Assembly: GCA_025800395.1 (NCBI GenBank)
Contig: JAOXRU010000187.1
Location: 1 to 37,910 of the forward strand
Source: Flavobacteriaceae bacterium
Lineage (GTDB): Bacteria > Bacteroidota > Bacteroidia > Flavobacteriales > Flavobacteriaceae
DNA length: 37,910 nt
Reading direction: 5' to 3'
The position numbers were made by a program, and so were the translations under genes. Below are positions 23,679 through 33,077 of this stretch, in pieces; position 1 is the first letter of the stretch, and every line of letters begins with the position of its first letter. Under the pieces are notes generated by a model. The model saw only the letters and a list, made by a program, of their open reading frames with translations, was not told where the DNA came from and did no database searches.

Positions 23679-24668
23679 CTAAAACTGATGATCTGCGAAT
23701 TCTACTAAGGACTCCTCTAGCACTGCAAATACATCTTCTGGAGCATCTAAGGTTACCATTCGCTGTCGATAAGGTTTGAAATGTGGAATACCTTTAAAAT
23801 AATTGGTGTAATGTCTACGGGTTTCTACCACACCGAGCTTTTCCCCTTTCCAATCGATAGACATTTGCAGGTGTCTTCGAGCTGCCTCTACGCGTTGGGC
23901 CATAGTAGGCAAGGTCTTGTGCGTTCCGGTCTGAAAGAAATGTTTGATTTGGTCAAAAATCCATGGATTTCCAATAGAGGCACGACCAATCATGGCACCG
24001 TCTAGGCCAAATTCGTCTCGCATAAGCATCGCTTTCTCTGGGCCATCCACATCGCCATTTCCAAATACAGGTATATGCATGCGGCTATTATTTTTAACTG
24101 CCGCTATAGGCTTCCAATCTGCTTCTCCTTTATACATTTGTACACGAGTACGCCCATGAATAGATATAGCCGCACAACCTACATCTTGCAAACGCTCTGC
24201 CACTTCTACTATTTGTATAGAGCTCGCATCCCAGCCCAAACGGGTTTTAACCGTAACAGGTAGCTTGGTGTGCTTCACCATGGCTTCTGTGAGTTTCACC
24301 ATGAGCGGTATATCTTTCAAAATGCCGGCCCCAGCCCCTTTGCTCACCACCTTTTTTACTGGGCAACCAAAATTGATATCGATAATATCTGGTTTAGACG
24401 CTTCTACGATTTCTACCGAGCGCAACATACTATCTAAATTGGCACCAAATATTTGAATACCTACAGGACGTTCTTTTTCGTATATATCCAATTTCATCGT
24501 GCTTTTTGCGGCATCGCGAATCAGTCCTTCGCTAGAGATAAACTCGGTATACACCACATCTGCCCCATTTTCTTTACACAAGGCACGAAAAGGCGGATCG
24601 CTTACATCCTCCATAGGAGCAAGCAATAAGGGAAAATCTGGAAGTTCTATATTGCCAATCTTAATCAA
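23679..24668 (-). CDS. dusB: tRNA-dihydrouridine synthase (DusB-like)
   Basis: The 329-aa flavoenzyme reduces uridine to dihydrouridine in tRNA. FMN-binding motifs are LAPMEDVSDPPFR (about 16-28), QIFGANLD (about 72-79), DINFGCPVKKVVSKGAG (about 96-112) with catalytic Cys101, KTRLGWD (about 142) and HGRTRVQMYKG (about 170). The C-terminal half is helical. No ATG fits: the start is TTG at 24666-24668, giving IKIGNIELPDFPLLLAP, the usual family beginning. A minus-strand TATCTTTG (24689-24696) lies 20 bp upstream and supports this start. Confidence 0.93.
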   Translation of the reverse strand: MIKIGNIELPDFPLLLAPMEDVSDPPFRALCKENGADVVYTEFISSEGLIRDAAKSTMKLDIYEKERPVGIQIFGANLDSMLRSVEIVEASKPDIIDINFGCPVKKVVSKGAGAGILKDIPLMVKLTEAMVKHTKLPVTVKTRLGWDASSIQIVEVAERLQDVGCAAISIHGRTRVQMYKGEADWKPIAAVKNNSRMHIPVFGNGDVDGPEKAMLMRDEFGLDGAMIGRASIGNPWIFDQIKHFFQTGTHKTLPTMAQRVEAARRHLQMSIDWKGEKLGVVETRRHYTNYFKGIPHFKPYRQRMVTLDAPEDVFAVLEESLVEFADHQF

Positions 24669-24688
24669 AACGCGGGTTTTTAAGGCTG

Positions 24689-24696
24689 CAAAGATA
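24689..24696 (-). promoter_or_regulatory. -7 promoter element of dusB
   Basis: The minus strand reads TATCTTTG, matching TAnnTTTG, 20 bp before the TTG start of dusB. Confidence 0.5.
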
Positions 24697-24858
24697 TGGT
24701 TTTTTGGGAATTGATTTTAGCAACCCATATCAAACCAGCAAGTTTGGTTTGGCACACCACTTCCCTATAGACCTAATACCATTTCTAGTTTAAAACCACC
24801 CCAATAAATAGCCCTTTTTTCCTTTCTATTTCAGAACAAAAAGAAACCGTATTAGCTG

Positions 24859-24999
24859 CGTTAGGGGTAGTAGCGATAGCTTTTTGCCAGTATAGACTAG
24901 CTGCACTTGGGTGAGGAAGCGACCAACGGAAGCTACCGCAGCCCTAGTAAAGCTGTAGATACTGGTAAAAACTACAAGCGGATGGCCCGTATAACGCCC
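24859..24999 (+). repeat. Dispersed intergenic element, copy B
   Basis: The plus strand carries the blocks also found in copy A: TTAGGGGTAGTAG, TAGCTTTTT, AGCGACC, CCTAGTAAAGCTG, GGTAAAAACTAC, CGGATGGCCCG and ACGCC. It lies just downstream of the mscL stop and is antisense to mscL, the same relative position and orientation as copy A next to the MATE gene. Confidence 0.75.
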
Positions 25000-25026
25000 A
25001 AAAAAAAAGACCCCAAAAAAGGAGTC
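25000..25026 (-). terminator. Terminator of mscL
   Basis: On the minus strand GACTCC, six T, GGGGTC form a hairpin followed by a run of about nine T residues. The stem uses one T-G pair that works only in this direction, which ties it to mscL. Confidence 0.75.
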
Positions 25027-25052
25027 GATTTTCCAAAAAATTTAAGTGTTGC

Positions 25053-25475
25053 TTATTTTTTGTCTTTCAGTAAGTCTCTGATTTCTTTTAGCAAATCGTT
25101 ATCTGATGGCCCTGCAGGCGCGGCTGGTTTTTCTTCTTCTTTCTTTTTGCTTTTCTCGTAAGCCTTGAGCAGAACGAAAATAAACAGTCCAACTATAATG
25201 AAATTAATGATTACTTGGATGAGGTTTCCGTAGGTAATTACCGCTGCTCCAGCTTCTTGAGCAACCTTGAGACTTTCGTAGGTATTGCCATCTAAGGCGA
25301 AGAATTTTTTTGTGAAATCTGTTCCGCCTGTAATTACACCGATAAGCGGCATAATGACATCGGCTACCATGGAGTTTACGATTTTGCTAAAAGCCCCGCC
25401 CAAAACAACGGCTGTGGCTAGATTTACGATATCTCCTTTCATGAGAAAGGATTTGAAGTCTTTAAAGAATCCCAT
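25053..25475 (-). CDS. mscL: Large-conductance mechanosensitive channel MscL
   Basis: The 140-aa inner-membrane channel opens under hypo-osmotic stress. It has the conserved N-terminal [20 protein letters not shown], first transmembrane helix [28 protein letters not shown] (about 19-46), a periplasmic loop (about 55-80) and second helix [23 protein letters not shown] (about 82-104), followed by a charged cytoplasmic C-terminal helix ([13 protein letters not shown]). The length is normal. The gene ends at the terminator at 25000-25026. mscL next to alr and tdk is a usual flavobacterial order. Confidence 0.95.
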   Translation of the reverse strand: MGFFKDFKSFLMKGDIVNLATAVVLGGAFSKIVNSMVADVIMPLIGVITGGTDFTKKFFALDGNTYESLKVAQEAGAAVITYGNLIQVIINFIIVGLFIFVLLKAYEKSKKKEEEKPAAPAGPSDNDLLKEIRDLLKDKK

Positions 25476-25634
25476 ATTTGTATAGTTAATTTAAATAATC
25501 ATACCATTTACCATTACTGGTATAATTGTTTTTTAAAGATAGCAAAAATACTATATGTGCGTTTTTATACCAAAATTTAGGTGTTTTTGGATTCGACAAG
25601 GGTTCTATTTTTCGGATAAACTACATATGCTTGA

Positions 25635-26738
25635 CTAAGGCAGTATTTGTCTTTTTACTCTTTGAGAAATTCCAGTAATGAGTTCGTAAGAAATAGTGTT
25701 GGCAGTAGCTGCTAGATCTACTGCTGTTGGCTGTTTTCCAAATATGCAAACTGTATCGCCTTCTTGGGCATGAGGTACATTGCTTAAATCTATCATCATC
25801 ATATCCATACATACATTGCCCACTATAGGCACCAATTGGTCTTGCGCCCAAACTTGTCCTTTTTGGTTGCCATATTGTCTTCCTATGCCATCTGCATGAC
25901 CCAGTGGAATCACCCCTATTCGCATATTGTTTTGCGCCAGATGCGCTCGATTGTACCCTATGGTGTCTCCTGCTTGCAACTCATGTATTTGGGAGATTAT
26001 TGTATGCAATTGTGCAATAGGTTTTAGCATACTATCATACTGAGCATCATTACCAAAACCGTACAAGCCAATACCCGAACGAACCATATCGAATTGCGCC
26101 TCTGCTGCATAATTGAGAATGCCAGAAGTATTGAGAATGTGTTGCCAAGGTTTGTTTGGAAGTTTTTCACAAAGGACTTGATACTGCTGTTTAAAGGATT
26201 GTATTTGCTGCAAGGTAAAGGAATTTTCTTGTGGGTCTTCTGTAGCTGCCAAATGCGAAAACACGCTTGCAACCTTCAGCACAGGCTGTTGTTCTAAGAA
26301 GGCACTTAAAGATGCTATTTCATTTGCTGAAAACCCCAAACGATTGAGCCCTGTATTGATTTTTATATGGACGGGATAAGCAGTTTCCTTGGTAGGTTTT
26401 ATGACAGCCAGCCATGCCTTTAAAACACGAAACGAGTATATGCTTGGTTCTAATTGGTAGGCCACCAAATCGGTGAGGTTTTCCAACTGCGGATGCAATA
26501 CTAATATTGGTTTTTCCACTCCTGCTTTTCGCAGACAAATGCCTTCCGACACATAAGCCACCGCCAAATAATCTATACCCAACTCTTGAAGTTTAAGGGC
26601 TACTGCTTCTGCATCGGAACCATAAGCAAAGGCTTTCACTACGCCCATAAAATTGGTTTTTGGTTCAATTTTAGAACGTAAATAATGGTAATTATGTGCT
26701 AGTGCGTCTAAGTGAATACTAAGAACGGTTTGCCCCAT
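25635..26738 (-). CDS. alr: Alanine racemase
   Basis: The 367-aa PLP enzyme makes D-alanine for peptidoglycan. The PLP-binding Lys is in [10 protein letters not shown] (Lys35). The second catalytic base should be the Tyr in [11 protein letters not shown], and [10 protein letters not shown] follows. In many other Alr proteins this later segment reads GYADG; the His here is, as far as I recall, usual in Bacteroidota. The start ATG overlaps the end of tdk by 20 bp, so both are in one transcript. Confidence 0.95.
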   Translation of the reverse strand: MGQTVLSIHLDALAHNYHYLRSKIEPKTNFMGVVKAFAYGSDAEAVALKLQELGIDYLAVAYVSEGICLRKAGVEKPILVLHPQLENLTDLVAYQLEPSIYSFRVLKAWLAVIKPTKETAYPVHIKINTGLNRLGFSANEIASLSAFLEQQPVLKVASVFSHLAATEDPQENSFTLQQIQSFKQQYQVLCEKLPNKPWQHILNTSGILNYAAEAQFDMVRSGIGLYGFGNDAQYDSMLKPIAQLHTIISQIHELQAGDTIGYNRAHLAQNNMRIGVIPLGHADGIGRQYGNQKGQVWAQDQLVPIVGNVCMDMMMIDLSNVPHAQEGDTVCIFGKQPTAVDLAATANTISYELITGISQRVKRQILP

Positions 26739-27387
26739 CTTCAGTTTTTTTAGGATCCTTTTTTGCTTCTAGTGCTTCTGGCTCTTGCACTTCCATGCCT
26801 TTGAGTTTTTCTTGCAGCATGGCTTTGTAATAGGCTGCGCGGCTCAACGGCTCGTATTCCTCTGTTTCCCCTAAAAGAATTAATTTATCATTTTGCGCCT
26901 TTCGGAAGCTATAGTTTGCCAAATTTCCTGTACGGGTACAAACCGCATGCACCTTGGTAACATATTCTGCTGTAGCCATAAGTGCGGGCATTGGACCAAA
27001 AGGATTTCCTTTAAAATCCATATCTAGTCCTGCAACAATTACTCTTACCCCTCTATTGGCAAGATCGTTACAAACATTTACGATTTCATCATCAAAGAAC
27101 TGCGCTTCGTCTATACCTACCACATCACAATCGTCTGCTAGCAAGCGAATATTTGCCGCAGCAGGAACTGGAGTAGAAGGAATTTCATTGGTATCGTGAG
27201 AAACGATGAGTTCATCATCATAGCGTGTATCTACCTGTGGTTTAAAAATCTCTACTTTTTGTTTGGCAAATTGTGCGCGCTTTAATCGGCGAATCAGTTC
27301 TTCTGTTTTACCAGAAAACATGGATCCGCAGATCACTTCTATCCATCCAAATTGTTCCTTATGATTTACCGTATTTTCTAAAAACAT
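26719..27387 (-). CDS. tdk: Thymidine kinase
   Basis: The 222-aa type II thymidine kinase phosphorylates thymidine with ATP for salvage. The P-loop is [17 protein letters not shown] (about 20-36), Walker B-like [15 protein letters not shown] is near residue 92, and the lasso region includes [13 protein letters not shown]. Of the four usual zinc-ribbon Cys only one is left (VCTRTGN), and the second pair is replaced by Ser and Ala, so the zinc site appears lost. I take ATG 27385-27387. It overlaps alr by 20 bp, so the two genes are co-transcribed. Confidence 0.95.
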   Translation of the reverse strand: MFLENTVNHKEQFGWIEVICGSMFSGKTEELIRRLKRAQFAKQKVEIFKPQVDTRYDDELIVSHDTNEIPSTPVPAAANIRLLADDCDVVGIDEAQFFDDEIVNVCNDLANRGVRVIVAGLDMDFKGNPFGPMPALMATAEYVTKVHAVCTRTGNLANYSFRKAQNDKLILLGETEEYEPLSRAAYYKAMLQEKLKGMEVQEPEALEAKKDPKKTEDGANRS

Positions 27388-27548
27388 TCTTCTTCTAAGA
27401 CTAAAACTCCGAATCTTTGCGTTCTTTTGATAGAACCATAGCAAACATAATTGAAATTGTTGTAATTTTATAGCCTAGTTACTAGTTTTCTTCAACAATT
27501 TACGATTTCGATTTGGCAATAGCCAGTTTAAAAAGCAAGCAGAAAAAG

Positions 27549-28205
27549 ATGAAAAACAAGCTCAGAGAAGAACTCGACAAACTCGCCACCAATACGCTAC
27601 GTTACAATGGTGAACATATTCAAGGATTGTACGAACAGGCAAAAAATTTGTTTGAAAAAATTACGATTCTAAAGTATTTGGAAGAAAACATGGATCAGGT
27701 TGCTACCAAGGAAGCACCTCCTTCGAATCTGGAAAAGCCATTTGAGACCTTGGCCAATTCTGTTTACGGTAATAAAAAAAATGTACCAGAAGATCACCCG
27801 AGTCCGGCTGAAGACATTATTAATAATCCTGCAATGTCTACTATAAAAGATATGGTGTCGGAGATGACATCGGAAGATTTGGTAGAGATCGATAAATTTA
27901 TGTTTGGCACCGAGCCTCAGTTTGTAAAAAAAGAAGCAGAAGAACCAGTAGGAAAGAGTCTCAACGACAAATTGCACACCAAGATAAGCGTTGGTTTAAA
28001 CGACAAGCTGGCTTTTGTAAAGCATTTGTTTCACAACGATAGTGCTGCTTTCAACAAAACTATTGATCAACTCAACACCATAGAGCATATGGAAAAGGCC
28101 GTACAGTTTATACAACATATGGTGAAACCAGAGTTCAATCAGTGGGAAGGCAAGGAAGAATACGAAGAGCGTTTTATGTTACTTATAGAGCGTAGATTTG
28201 CTTAA
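27549..28205 (+). CDS. Helical protein of unknown function (218 aa)
   Basis: I do not recognise this soluble, acidic 218-aa protein. Residues 1-55 are predicted coiled coil (MKNKLREELDKLATNTLRYN...), the middle (about 60-120) is low-complexity and acidic with Pro and Ser, and the C-terminal half (about 128-218) is helical (LNDKLAFVKHLFHNDSAAFN...). The C-terminal part looks like the most conserved region. ATG 27549 is preferred, because the longer frame begins in A-rich leader sequence. The gene sits between tdk (divergent) and rsmI; linkage to rsmI is possible but the gap is 99 bp. Confidence 0.8.
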   Translation: MKNKLREELDKLATNTLRYNGEHIQGLYEQAKNLFEKITILKYLEENMDQVATKEAPPSNLEKPFETLANSVYGNKKNVPEDHPSPAEDIINNPAMSTIKDMVSEMTSEDLVEIDKFMFGTEPQFVKKEAEEPVGKSLNDKLHTKISVGLNDKLAFVKHLFHNDSAAFNKTIDQLNTIEHMEKAVQFIQHMVKPEFNQWEGKEEYEERFMLLIERRFA

Positions 28206-28304
28206 TCTTGGTGGATGCTAGTTTGTGGCTAGTTGCTAGAAAAAGCTTTATAGTCTGCCAACAACAAAAGCCACCAACAACGAACCAAAACAGCTAAAAA
28301 CCAT

Positions 28305-28976
28305 ATGGGCACCCTATACGTTGTACCGACTCCTATTGGAAATTTGGAAGATATCACCTTACGTGCGATACGTATTTTAAAGGAAGTAGATCTCATTCTG
28401 GCCGAAGATACCCGTACCACTGGCAAACTGCTTCAATATCTACAAATAGACACCCCTATGCGGAGCCACCATATGCACAACGAGCACAAAACAGCCGATG
28501 CTATTGTCTCCCAACTACAGGCTGGCGCTACCTACGCATTGGTATCCGATGCCGGAACCCCGGCTATCTCCGATCCTGGATTCTTGCTATGTAGGGCTTG
28601 CATTCAAGCAGGAGTAGTAGTTGACTGTTTGCCCGGAGCAACAGCCTTTGTGCCTGCATTGGTAAATAGCGGGTTACCCTGTGATAAGTTTGTCTTTGAA
28701 GGTTTTTTGCCTGTAAAAAAAGGTCGCCAAACCCGATTAAAAAATCTAGCCGAAGAAACCCGCACCATTATCCTATACGAATCGCCACACAAACTGCTAA
28801 AAACACTTGCTCACTTAGGGGAACATTTAGGAACAGCTAGGCAGATAAGCGTGTCTAGAGAACTGTCTAAAAAATTTGAAGAAACCATACGTGGCAATAT
28901 CCAAGTAGTACAACAACATTTTGAGGAAAAGGCGCCTAAAGGCGAGTTTGTACTAGTGGTGGCAGGGAAAAGTTAA
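28305..28976 (+). CDS. rsmI: 16S rRNA (cytidine(1402)-2'-O)-methyltransferase RsmI
   Basis: The 223-aa SAM-dependent enzyme methylates the ribose of C1402 in the ribosomal decoding centre. It shows family motifs at the start, LYVVPTPIGNLEDITLRAI (about 3-21), then AEDTRTTGKLLQYL (about 34-47), LVSDAGTPAISDPGF (about 78-92), LPGATAFVPALV (about 106-117) and YESPHKLLKTL. The C-terminal RSSA extension of longer members is absent, which is common in this group. It ends 6 bp from the convergent ATPase gene. Confidence 0.94.
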   Translation: MGTLYVVPTPIGNLEDITLRAIRILKEVDLILAEDTRTTGKLLQYLQIDTPMRSHHMHNEHKTADAIVSQLQAGATYALVSDAGTPAISDPGFLLCRACIQAGVVVDCLPGATAFVPALVNSGLPCDKFVFEGFLPVKKGRQTRLKNLAEETRTIILYESPHKLLKTLAHLGEHLGTARQISVSRELSKKFEETIRGNIQVVQQHFEEKAPKGEFVLVVAGKS

Positions 28977-28982
28977 TGTAAT

Positions 28983-30356
28983 TCATTTGTTATTCCAATC
29001 CTCCAAGCTATAGTTTTCTACAAAATATGCGATGTACTCGGGCAACTTCGCTCCTAAATAAAAAGGAATATTCATCAATAAAAAAGGTTTTCCTGCTATG
29101 GTTTGATGGCGCTCTACACCAAAGTTTTCTGCAAATAAGCGTACCGCATACGGATGATTGCAACCATCGATAAACTGTTGTAAAGAACGCAATTTTCCAA
29201 TACTTCCCGATTTGATTTCCACAGGAACAATATAGTCTTGATATTGCAAAACTAAATCCACTTCTGCTGTAGATTGTTTTTTCTCTCGCACCCAGAAATG
29301 TAACTTTTGCTTGGAATGCCGCTGAATAGTTTGCAGTTCTTGAAAAACCAGATGCGGCACCAAAGCACCTTTGTACATACTATCAAAATCTTGGAGTCGC
29401 AACATAGCTGCTTGGCTTTGGTTTAGATAGTGCAAGATGCCAGTATCTAGATATTGTAACCTCGGAGCTCTTCTTACAGCTGGCATCAATGGGGGGTGCA
29501 ATGCGGTAGTGGGATAAACCATTTGTAAAACATTGGCCGATTCCAAAGCACGAAACGCCTCTCCTACCTCTCTAGATTTATAGTTTGAACCACCAAAATT
29601 GTCAAATTTTATTCGCTTATCCAGTTGTAAATGCGCTACCTCTAACAAATACCGAATCACTTGTAAACTACCTCGACTATTCGCATAATTTTCCACATCA
29701 CTTTTATAGGTTTGCCACAAACTTTCATAAAGCGGTTGCAAGGCTACCAAATCTTTATTTTCTATATACTTCGCTACCATTTCGGGCATCCCTCCAATAA
29801 GCATATAATCCTGATAGTGTTTCATTAGTGCATTATGGGCTGCTTTAGGCAATGGTATTTCTTGTATGGCATCTACCAACCTACTCGCCCCCAATGCAGA
29901 TAAATATTCTGTAAAACTTATAGGATACAAATACATAAACTGCACTCTGCCTACTGGAAAACTAACAACGTCTTTCAGGGTAAACTCTAGTAGAGAACCA
30001 GCAGCAATTACACTTAATTCTGGATAAAGCTCATACCAAAATCGCAATTGCTTGATTGCAGCAGGATAGGCCTGAATTTCGTCTATAAACAATAGACAGT
30101 CCGAGATTTCTTCTATTGGAATATTGAATTGAAACAAAATTTGCCCTAAGAGATCCGATACCTCATCGGACGCTTCAAACAAGCGTTTATGCGTTTTTCT
30201 TTCGAGATTGAGCGAAACAAAATGCTTAAAAGAAGCACCAAAGCCGGAAACCAAGGTTGTTTTCCCTACCTGCCTGGCACCTCGCAACATCATTGGTTTG
30301 CGATCCTTTTGATAACGCCATTTCTCTAAATCTATAATCAGCTCTCTACGTATCAT
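28983..30356 (-). CDS. AAA_14/DUF4143 ATPase with C-terminal nuclease-like motif
   Basis: The 457-aa protein has an AAA+ domain with P-loop GARQVGKTTLVSGF (about 25-38) and Walker B LLFIDEIQAYP (about 88-98). A helical DUF4143 region follows (about 190-440). Near the C-terminus STAEVDLVLQYQDYIVPVEIKSGS (about 362-385) has the E/D...ExK pattern of a PD-(D/E)xK nuclease-like fold, though activity is unproven. These single-gene ATPases are widespread, often multi-copy and of unknown function. Just upstream of the ATG are three palindromic direct repeats (30368-30444), which probably control it. Confidence 0.9.
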   Translation of the reverse strand: MIRRELIIDLEKWRYQKDRKPMMLRGARQVGKTTLVSGFGASFKHFVSLNLERKTHKRLFEASDEVSDLLGQILFQFNIPIEEISDCLLFIDEIQAYPAAIKQLRFWYELYPELSVIAAGSLLEFTLKDVVSFPVGRVQFMYLYPISFTEYLSALGASRLVDAIQEIPLPKAAHNALMKHYQDYMLIGGMPEMVAKYIENKDLVALQPLYESLWQTYKSDVENYANSRGSLQVIRYLLEVAHLQLDKRIKFDNFGGSNYKSREVGEAFRALESANVLQMVYPTTALHPPLMPAVRRAPRLQYLDTGILHYLNQSQAAMLRLQDFDSMYKGALVPHLVFQELQTIQRHSKQKLHFWVREKKQSTAEVDLVLQYQDYIVPVEIKSGSIGKLRSLQQFIDGCNHPYAVRLFAENFGVERHQTIAGKPFLLMNIPFYLGAKLPEYIAYFVENYSLEDWNNK

Positions 30357-30367
30357 TTATGGTTTAT

Positions 30368-30451
30368 TTTGTAACAAAGTCAGGGTAAAGTTAATGATTT
30401 TTTGTTACAAAGTCAGGGTAGTTTTGATGGTTTTTTGTTACAAAGTCAGGG
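30368..30451. promoter_or_regulatory. Three 33-bp-spaced palindromes upstream of the ATPase gene
   Basis: The 15-bp word GTTACAAAGTCAGGG (first copy GTAAC...) occurs at 30371, 30404 and 30437, exactly 33 bp apart. In all copies it is the second half of an 11-bp palindrome TTTGTNACAAA (30368-30378, 30401-30411, 30434-30444), with the middle base T or A. The nearest copy is 11 bp from the ATG at 30356. Such even spacing (about three helical turns) suggests repeated binding sites, possibly for the ATPase itself. Confidence 0.75.
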
Positions 30452-30542
30452 TAAATGTGGGTTTTTCAAGCGACAGGAAACATATCAAAAGCGTGGTTTT
30501 GGTTCTGTTTCTCGCTCGAAGTGCTTGTGCATTATGAATCTT

Positions 30543-32951
30543 CTACTTCAATCTATCGGTTTCGGATTTGTTGATACCGCGCATATTGTCTCTCAAGCGG
30601 AAGTTGCCAAACTTGTATTTAAAAGAGAGCTGAAACCAACGTGTTTCTGGCAAATTATACATTCTAAAATGTTGGTTGTAATATTTGGCTGTTATGGTAG
30701 CATTTTGTTTATTGAGTATGTCATTTGCTTTAAAAGACAGGCTAGCCCTTTTGTTCCAAAAGGTTTTTTGTAAGCCCAAATTCAGTCCTATGGTCTCCTC
30801 TTGCAAGAAAGAGGATTGTAAATAGCCACTCAAATAGCTAAAGCCCAAATCTCCAGTTAGTGTACCGTCTTTGGAAAGGGTAAAACTATTACTTATATCC
30901 ACATACCAACCATCATATTCATTGCGATATTTTTCTTCTATACTTTCTATAGCCAAAAAGGTTTCGTCTTCATGAAATATGGAAACATAAAAATTGGCAT
31001 ACCACCAATTGGTTATACTACGACCATGATACAAATCCACCCCAAAAGAAGTGCTCCCCAACACATTCTGTCTTATGGTTTTGAGTACTTGGGCTTGGTT
31101 GTCTGCAAAAGAAACAGCAGTGATATAGTTGCCATTATCTCTATAGTAAAAATCTACAAAATACTGTTCCTTTAGTCCGTAACTCAAAGTCAACTCATTG
31201 CTAAAATTGGGGCGCAATCTAGGATTTCCCTCCAGAAAGTTGTTTTCATTGATAAAATACCGAAAAGGATTGAGGTCCTCATATCTGGGTCTTCTCAATT
31301 TCCGTCCGTAATTCAATGAAAAGCTGTGGTTGTCGTTTGGCACGTACGACAATGTTGCACTCGGAAACCATTCTGTATACTCCAACTTATTGTTGTTTAT
31401 CGCGTGCTGCGATTGGCCTTCACTGAGCGTATACTCCGTGCGCAAACCTGCGTCTATACTCCATTTCCCCCAAGCTTTGGACATCTTAACATAGGCGGCA
31501 TAGACTTGCTCATCATAGGCAAATAAATCCGATAGGCTCGAATTGAAAACACGGGTTCCGGCTGCGCCATTGTAAAAATCCAACTGGGATTCCGAATCGA
31601 TAATCGCTGCCTTTGCGCCAACACGTATATCGGCATTGCCAATATTGGTGTCGATATCCAATTGGGAAGTATAAATGGTAATCGCTTGTCTGGACTCGGT
31701 ATAAAAATCAAAATTTCGTGTAGTATCTTCCCCTATATTGTTGTAGCGCGAACGAACATCCTGCACCCGATCCATATTGAATTGTGTAAAATGGGCATTC
31801 CATTTCCAGCCCCCATTTTTTGGGAAATTGTGGCGAAATGTCACATCGGCAGAACTATTGAACTTATCCTGTCCAATGTCGTTTTTGGTAGTAAATATAG
31901 AATCTAGCACCCCACTGGCGTTTGTAATATTCGAACGCTGAAAATTGTCGTAAGTAGTATTGGGAGCCAACATACTAAGCGCGGTGATATTGAGCTTGTT
32001 GTTGTCGTTGATTTGATAATCAAAAATAGCCGTTATATTGTGCGTATTGCTTTGAATTTCTCGATCAAACTTTGTGTCCCACTGGCTATAAGGATTGTTA
32101 CTCTCATTTAAGAAATAGGTTTTGTCTTCGGCAGTTATAAATTCCGTTTTGGGACTAAAACTATAATTGAGAAAAAGATGTGTTTTTTCAGATTTGAAAT
32201 AATGTGCCGTATTCCCATTGAATTTTGGGAATTGTTCTCCTTGTCGGTAATATCCGCCTACACTTCCTTTGTAACCAAAGGCAACACTCTTGCTAGTCAC
32301 TATATTGATAATTGGTCCCGATTCGGCATCCTGATCTGCTTTTGCATTGGCTTGTACCTCTATAGATTTGATATTACTACCCGCATAGTTTTCCAAAAAC
32401 TCTTGCACCTCATCATTGCTCAAATGCATTTTTCGTCCGTTTATATAGACCGTTGCAGCTTGATTGCGCACTTGTAATTCGTTGTTGCTATTGATCACTC
32501 CAGGAGTTTTGTTGAGTACATCCCAACTCGTTCCACTAGAAACTATCGAATTTTCAACTTCGAAAATCAACTTCCCCTCCTTCTTTCGAACATTTGGCTT
32601 TCTGGAGGTTACCACGACTTCATCCAATTTTTGGGTAATTTCTCGAATTTGCAATTTTGGCACATGGGTGTCTTTCAACACATCTATAGGGAGCAATTTG
32701 GACATTTGCCCTAGATAAATTGCTTTCAAAAAATAGGCTCCTTTCTTCACTCCTTCCAAGACAAACTTACCTTCTTCGTCTGCAAGAGTACCCTGCACAA
32801 AAGTACTGTCTTTGGCAGACAACAGCAATACATTGGAGAACGGTATAGTGGCGCTGTCTACATCCTTTACATTGCCAGTTACTACATATTCTTGAGCCTG
32901 TAACACCATACTGGCACTACAACATAGCAGAAATAATAAAAATTTACTCAA
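30543..32951 (-). CDS. Outer-membrane beta-barrel receptor (TonB-dependent receptor-like, OMP_b-brl_3)
   Basis: The 802-aa protein has signal peptide MSKFLLFLLCCSASMVLQAQ, a carboxypeptidase-regulatory-like beta-sandwich at about 22-105 (VTGNVKDVDSATIPFSNVLLL), a plug-like domain (about 110-230), then a large C-terminal barrel with alternating aromatic segments, ending WFQLSFKYKFGNFRLRDNMRG and a short tail. It probably imports or senses an unknown ligand at the outer membrane. No ATG is available: the start is TTG at 32949-32951, and the frame upstream has no better start before a stop. SusD-like or other partner genes are absent nearby. A terminator-like hairpin sits in its leader (33017-33068). 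Confidence 0.88.
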   Translation of the reverse strand: MSKFLLFLLCCSASMVLQAQEYVVTGNVKDVDSATIPFSNVLLLSAKDSTFVQGTLADEEGKFVLEGVKKGAYFLKAIYLGQMSKLLPIDVLKDTHVPKLQIREITQKLDEVVVTSRKPNVRKKEGKLIFEVENSIVSSGTSWDVLNKTPGVINSNNELQVRNQAATVYINGRKMHLSNDEVQEFLENYAGSNIKSIEVQANAKADQDAESGPIINIVTSKSVAFGYKGSVGGYYRQGEQFPKFNGNTAHYFKSEKTHLFLNYSFSPKTEFITAEDKTYFLNESNNPYSQWDTKFDREIQSNTHNITAIFDYQINDNNKLNITALSMLAPNTTYDNFQRSNITNASGVLDSIFTTKNDIGQDKFNSSADVTFRHNFPKNGGWKWNAHFTQFNMDRVQDVRSRYNNIGEDTTRNFDFYTESRQAITIYTSQLDIDTNIGNADIRVGAKAAIIDSESQLDFYNGAAGTRVFNSSLSDLFAYDEQVYAAYVKMSKAWGKWSIDAGLRTEYTLSEGQSQHAINNNKLEYTEWFPSATLSYVPNDNHSFSLNYGRKLRRPRYEDLNPFRYFINENNFLEGNPRLRPNFSNELTLSYGLKEQYFVDFYYRDNGNYITAVSFADNQAQVLKTIRQNVLGSTSFGVDLYHGRSITNWWYANFYVSIFHEDETFLAIESIEEKYRNEYDGWYVDISNSFTLSKDGTLTGDLGFSYLSGYLQSSFLQEETIGLNLGLQKTFWNKRASLSFKANDILNKQNATITAKYYNQHFRMYNLPETRWFQLSFKYKFGNFRLRDNMRGINKSETDRLK

Positions 32952-33016
32952 TTGTCCAAGTTTTTTTAAACCCCGTTATATACAAGACAATCTCCCTGTT
33001 TATCTTATAAAAAACC

Positions 33017-33068
33017 CACCTCAATTTGACTCTCATCAAATCGGATTTAGAGGTGTCCTTTTTTTTGA
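33017..33068. terminator. Bidirectional terminator-like structure in the receptor leader
   Basis: CACCTC (33017-33022) pairs with GAGGTG (33050-33055), enclosing a second stem TTTGA/TCAAA. T-runs follow on both strands: about eight T from 33059 on the plus strand, and TTTTTT on the minus strand just past 33017. Neither neighbouring gene ends here, so it looks like an attenuator or the end of a short RNA. Confidence 0.55.
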
Positions 33069-33077
33069 ATTAGCTAT

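Larger units (their letters stand above)
24669..25052. other. Intergenic region holding dispersed element copy B
   Basis: The 384-bp gap between dusB and mscL contains the dusB promoter element, the word ATACCATTTCTAG (24776-24788, also at 13749), the dispersed element (24859-24999) and the mscL terminator (25000-25026). No gene was found. Confidence 0.7.

Noticed and set aside
13749-24788. Shared 13-bp word ATACCATTTCTAG at 13749 and 24776, plus TGCCAAACCAA-like words at about 24740 and 33288
   Set aside because: Too short to call a repeat family from two copies; possibly fragments of degraded intergenic repeats.
30368-30451. 33-bp period mistaken for a CRISPR array
   Set aside because: Only 15-18 bp are conserved, only three copies exist, the spacers are similar AT-rich sequence, and the array lies directly in a gene's upstream region.
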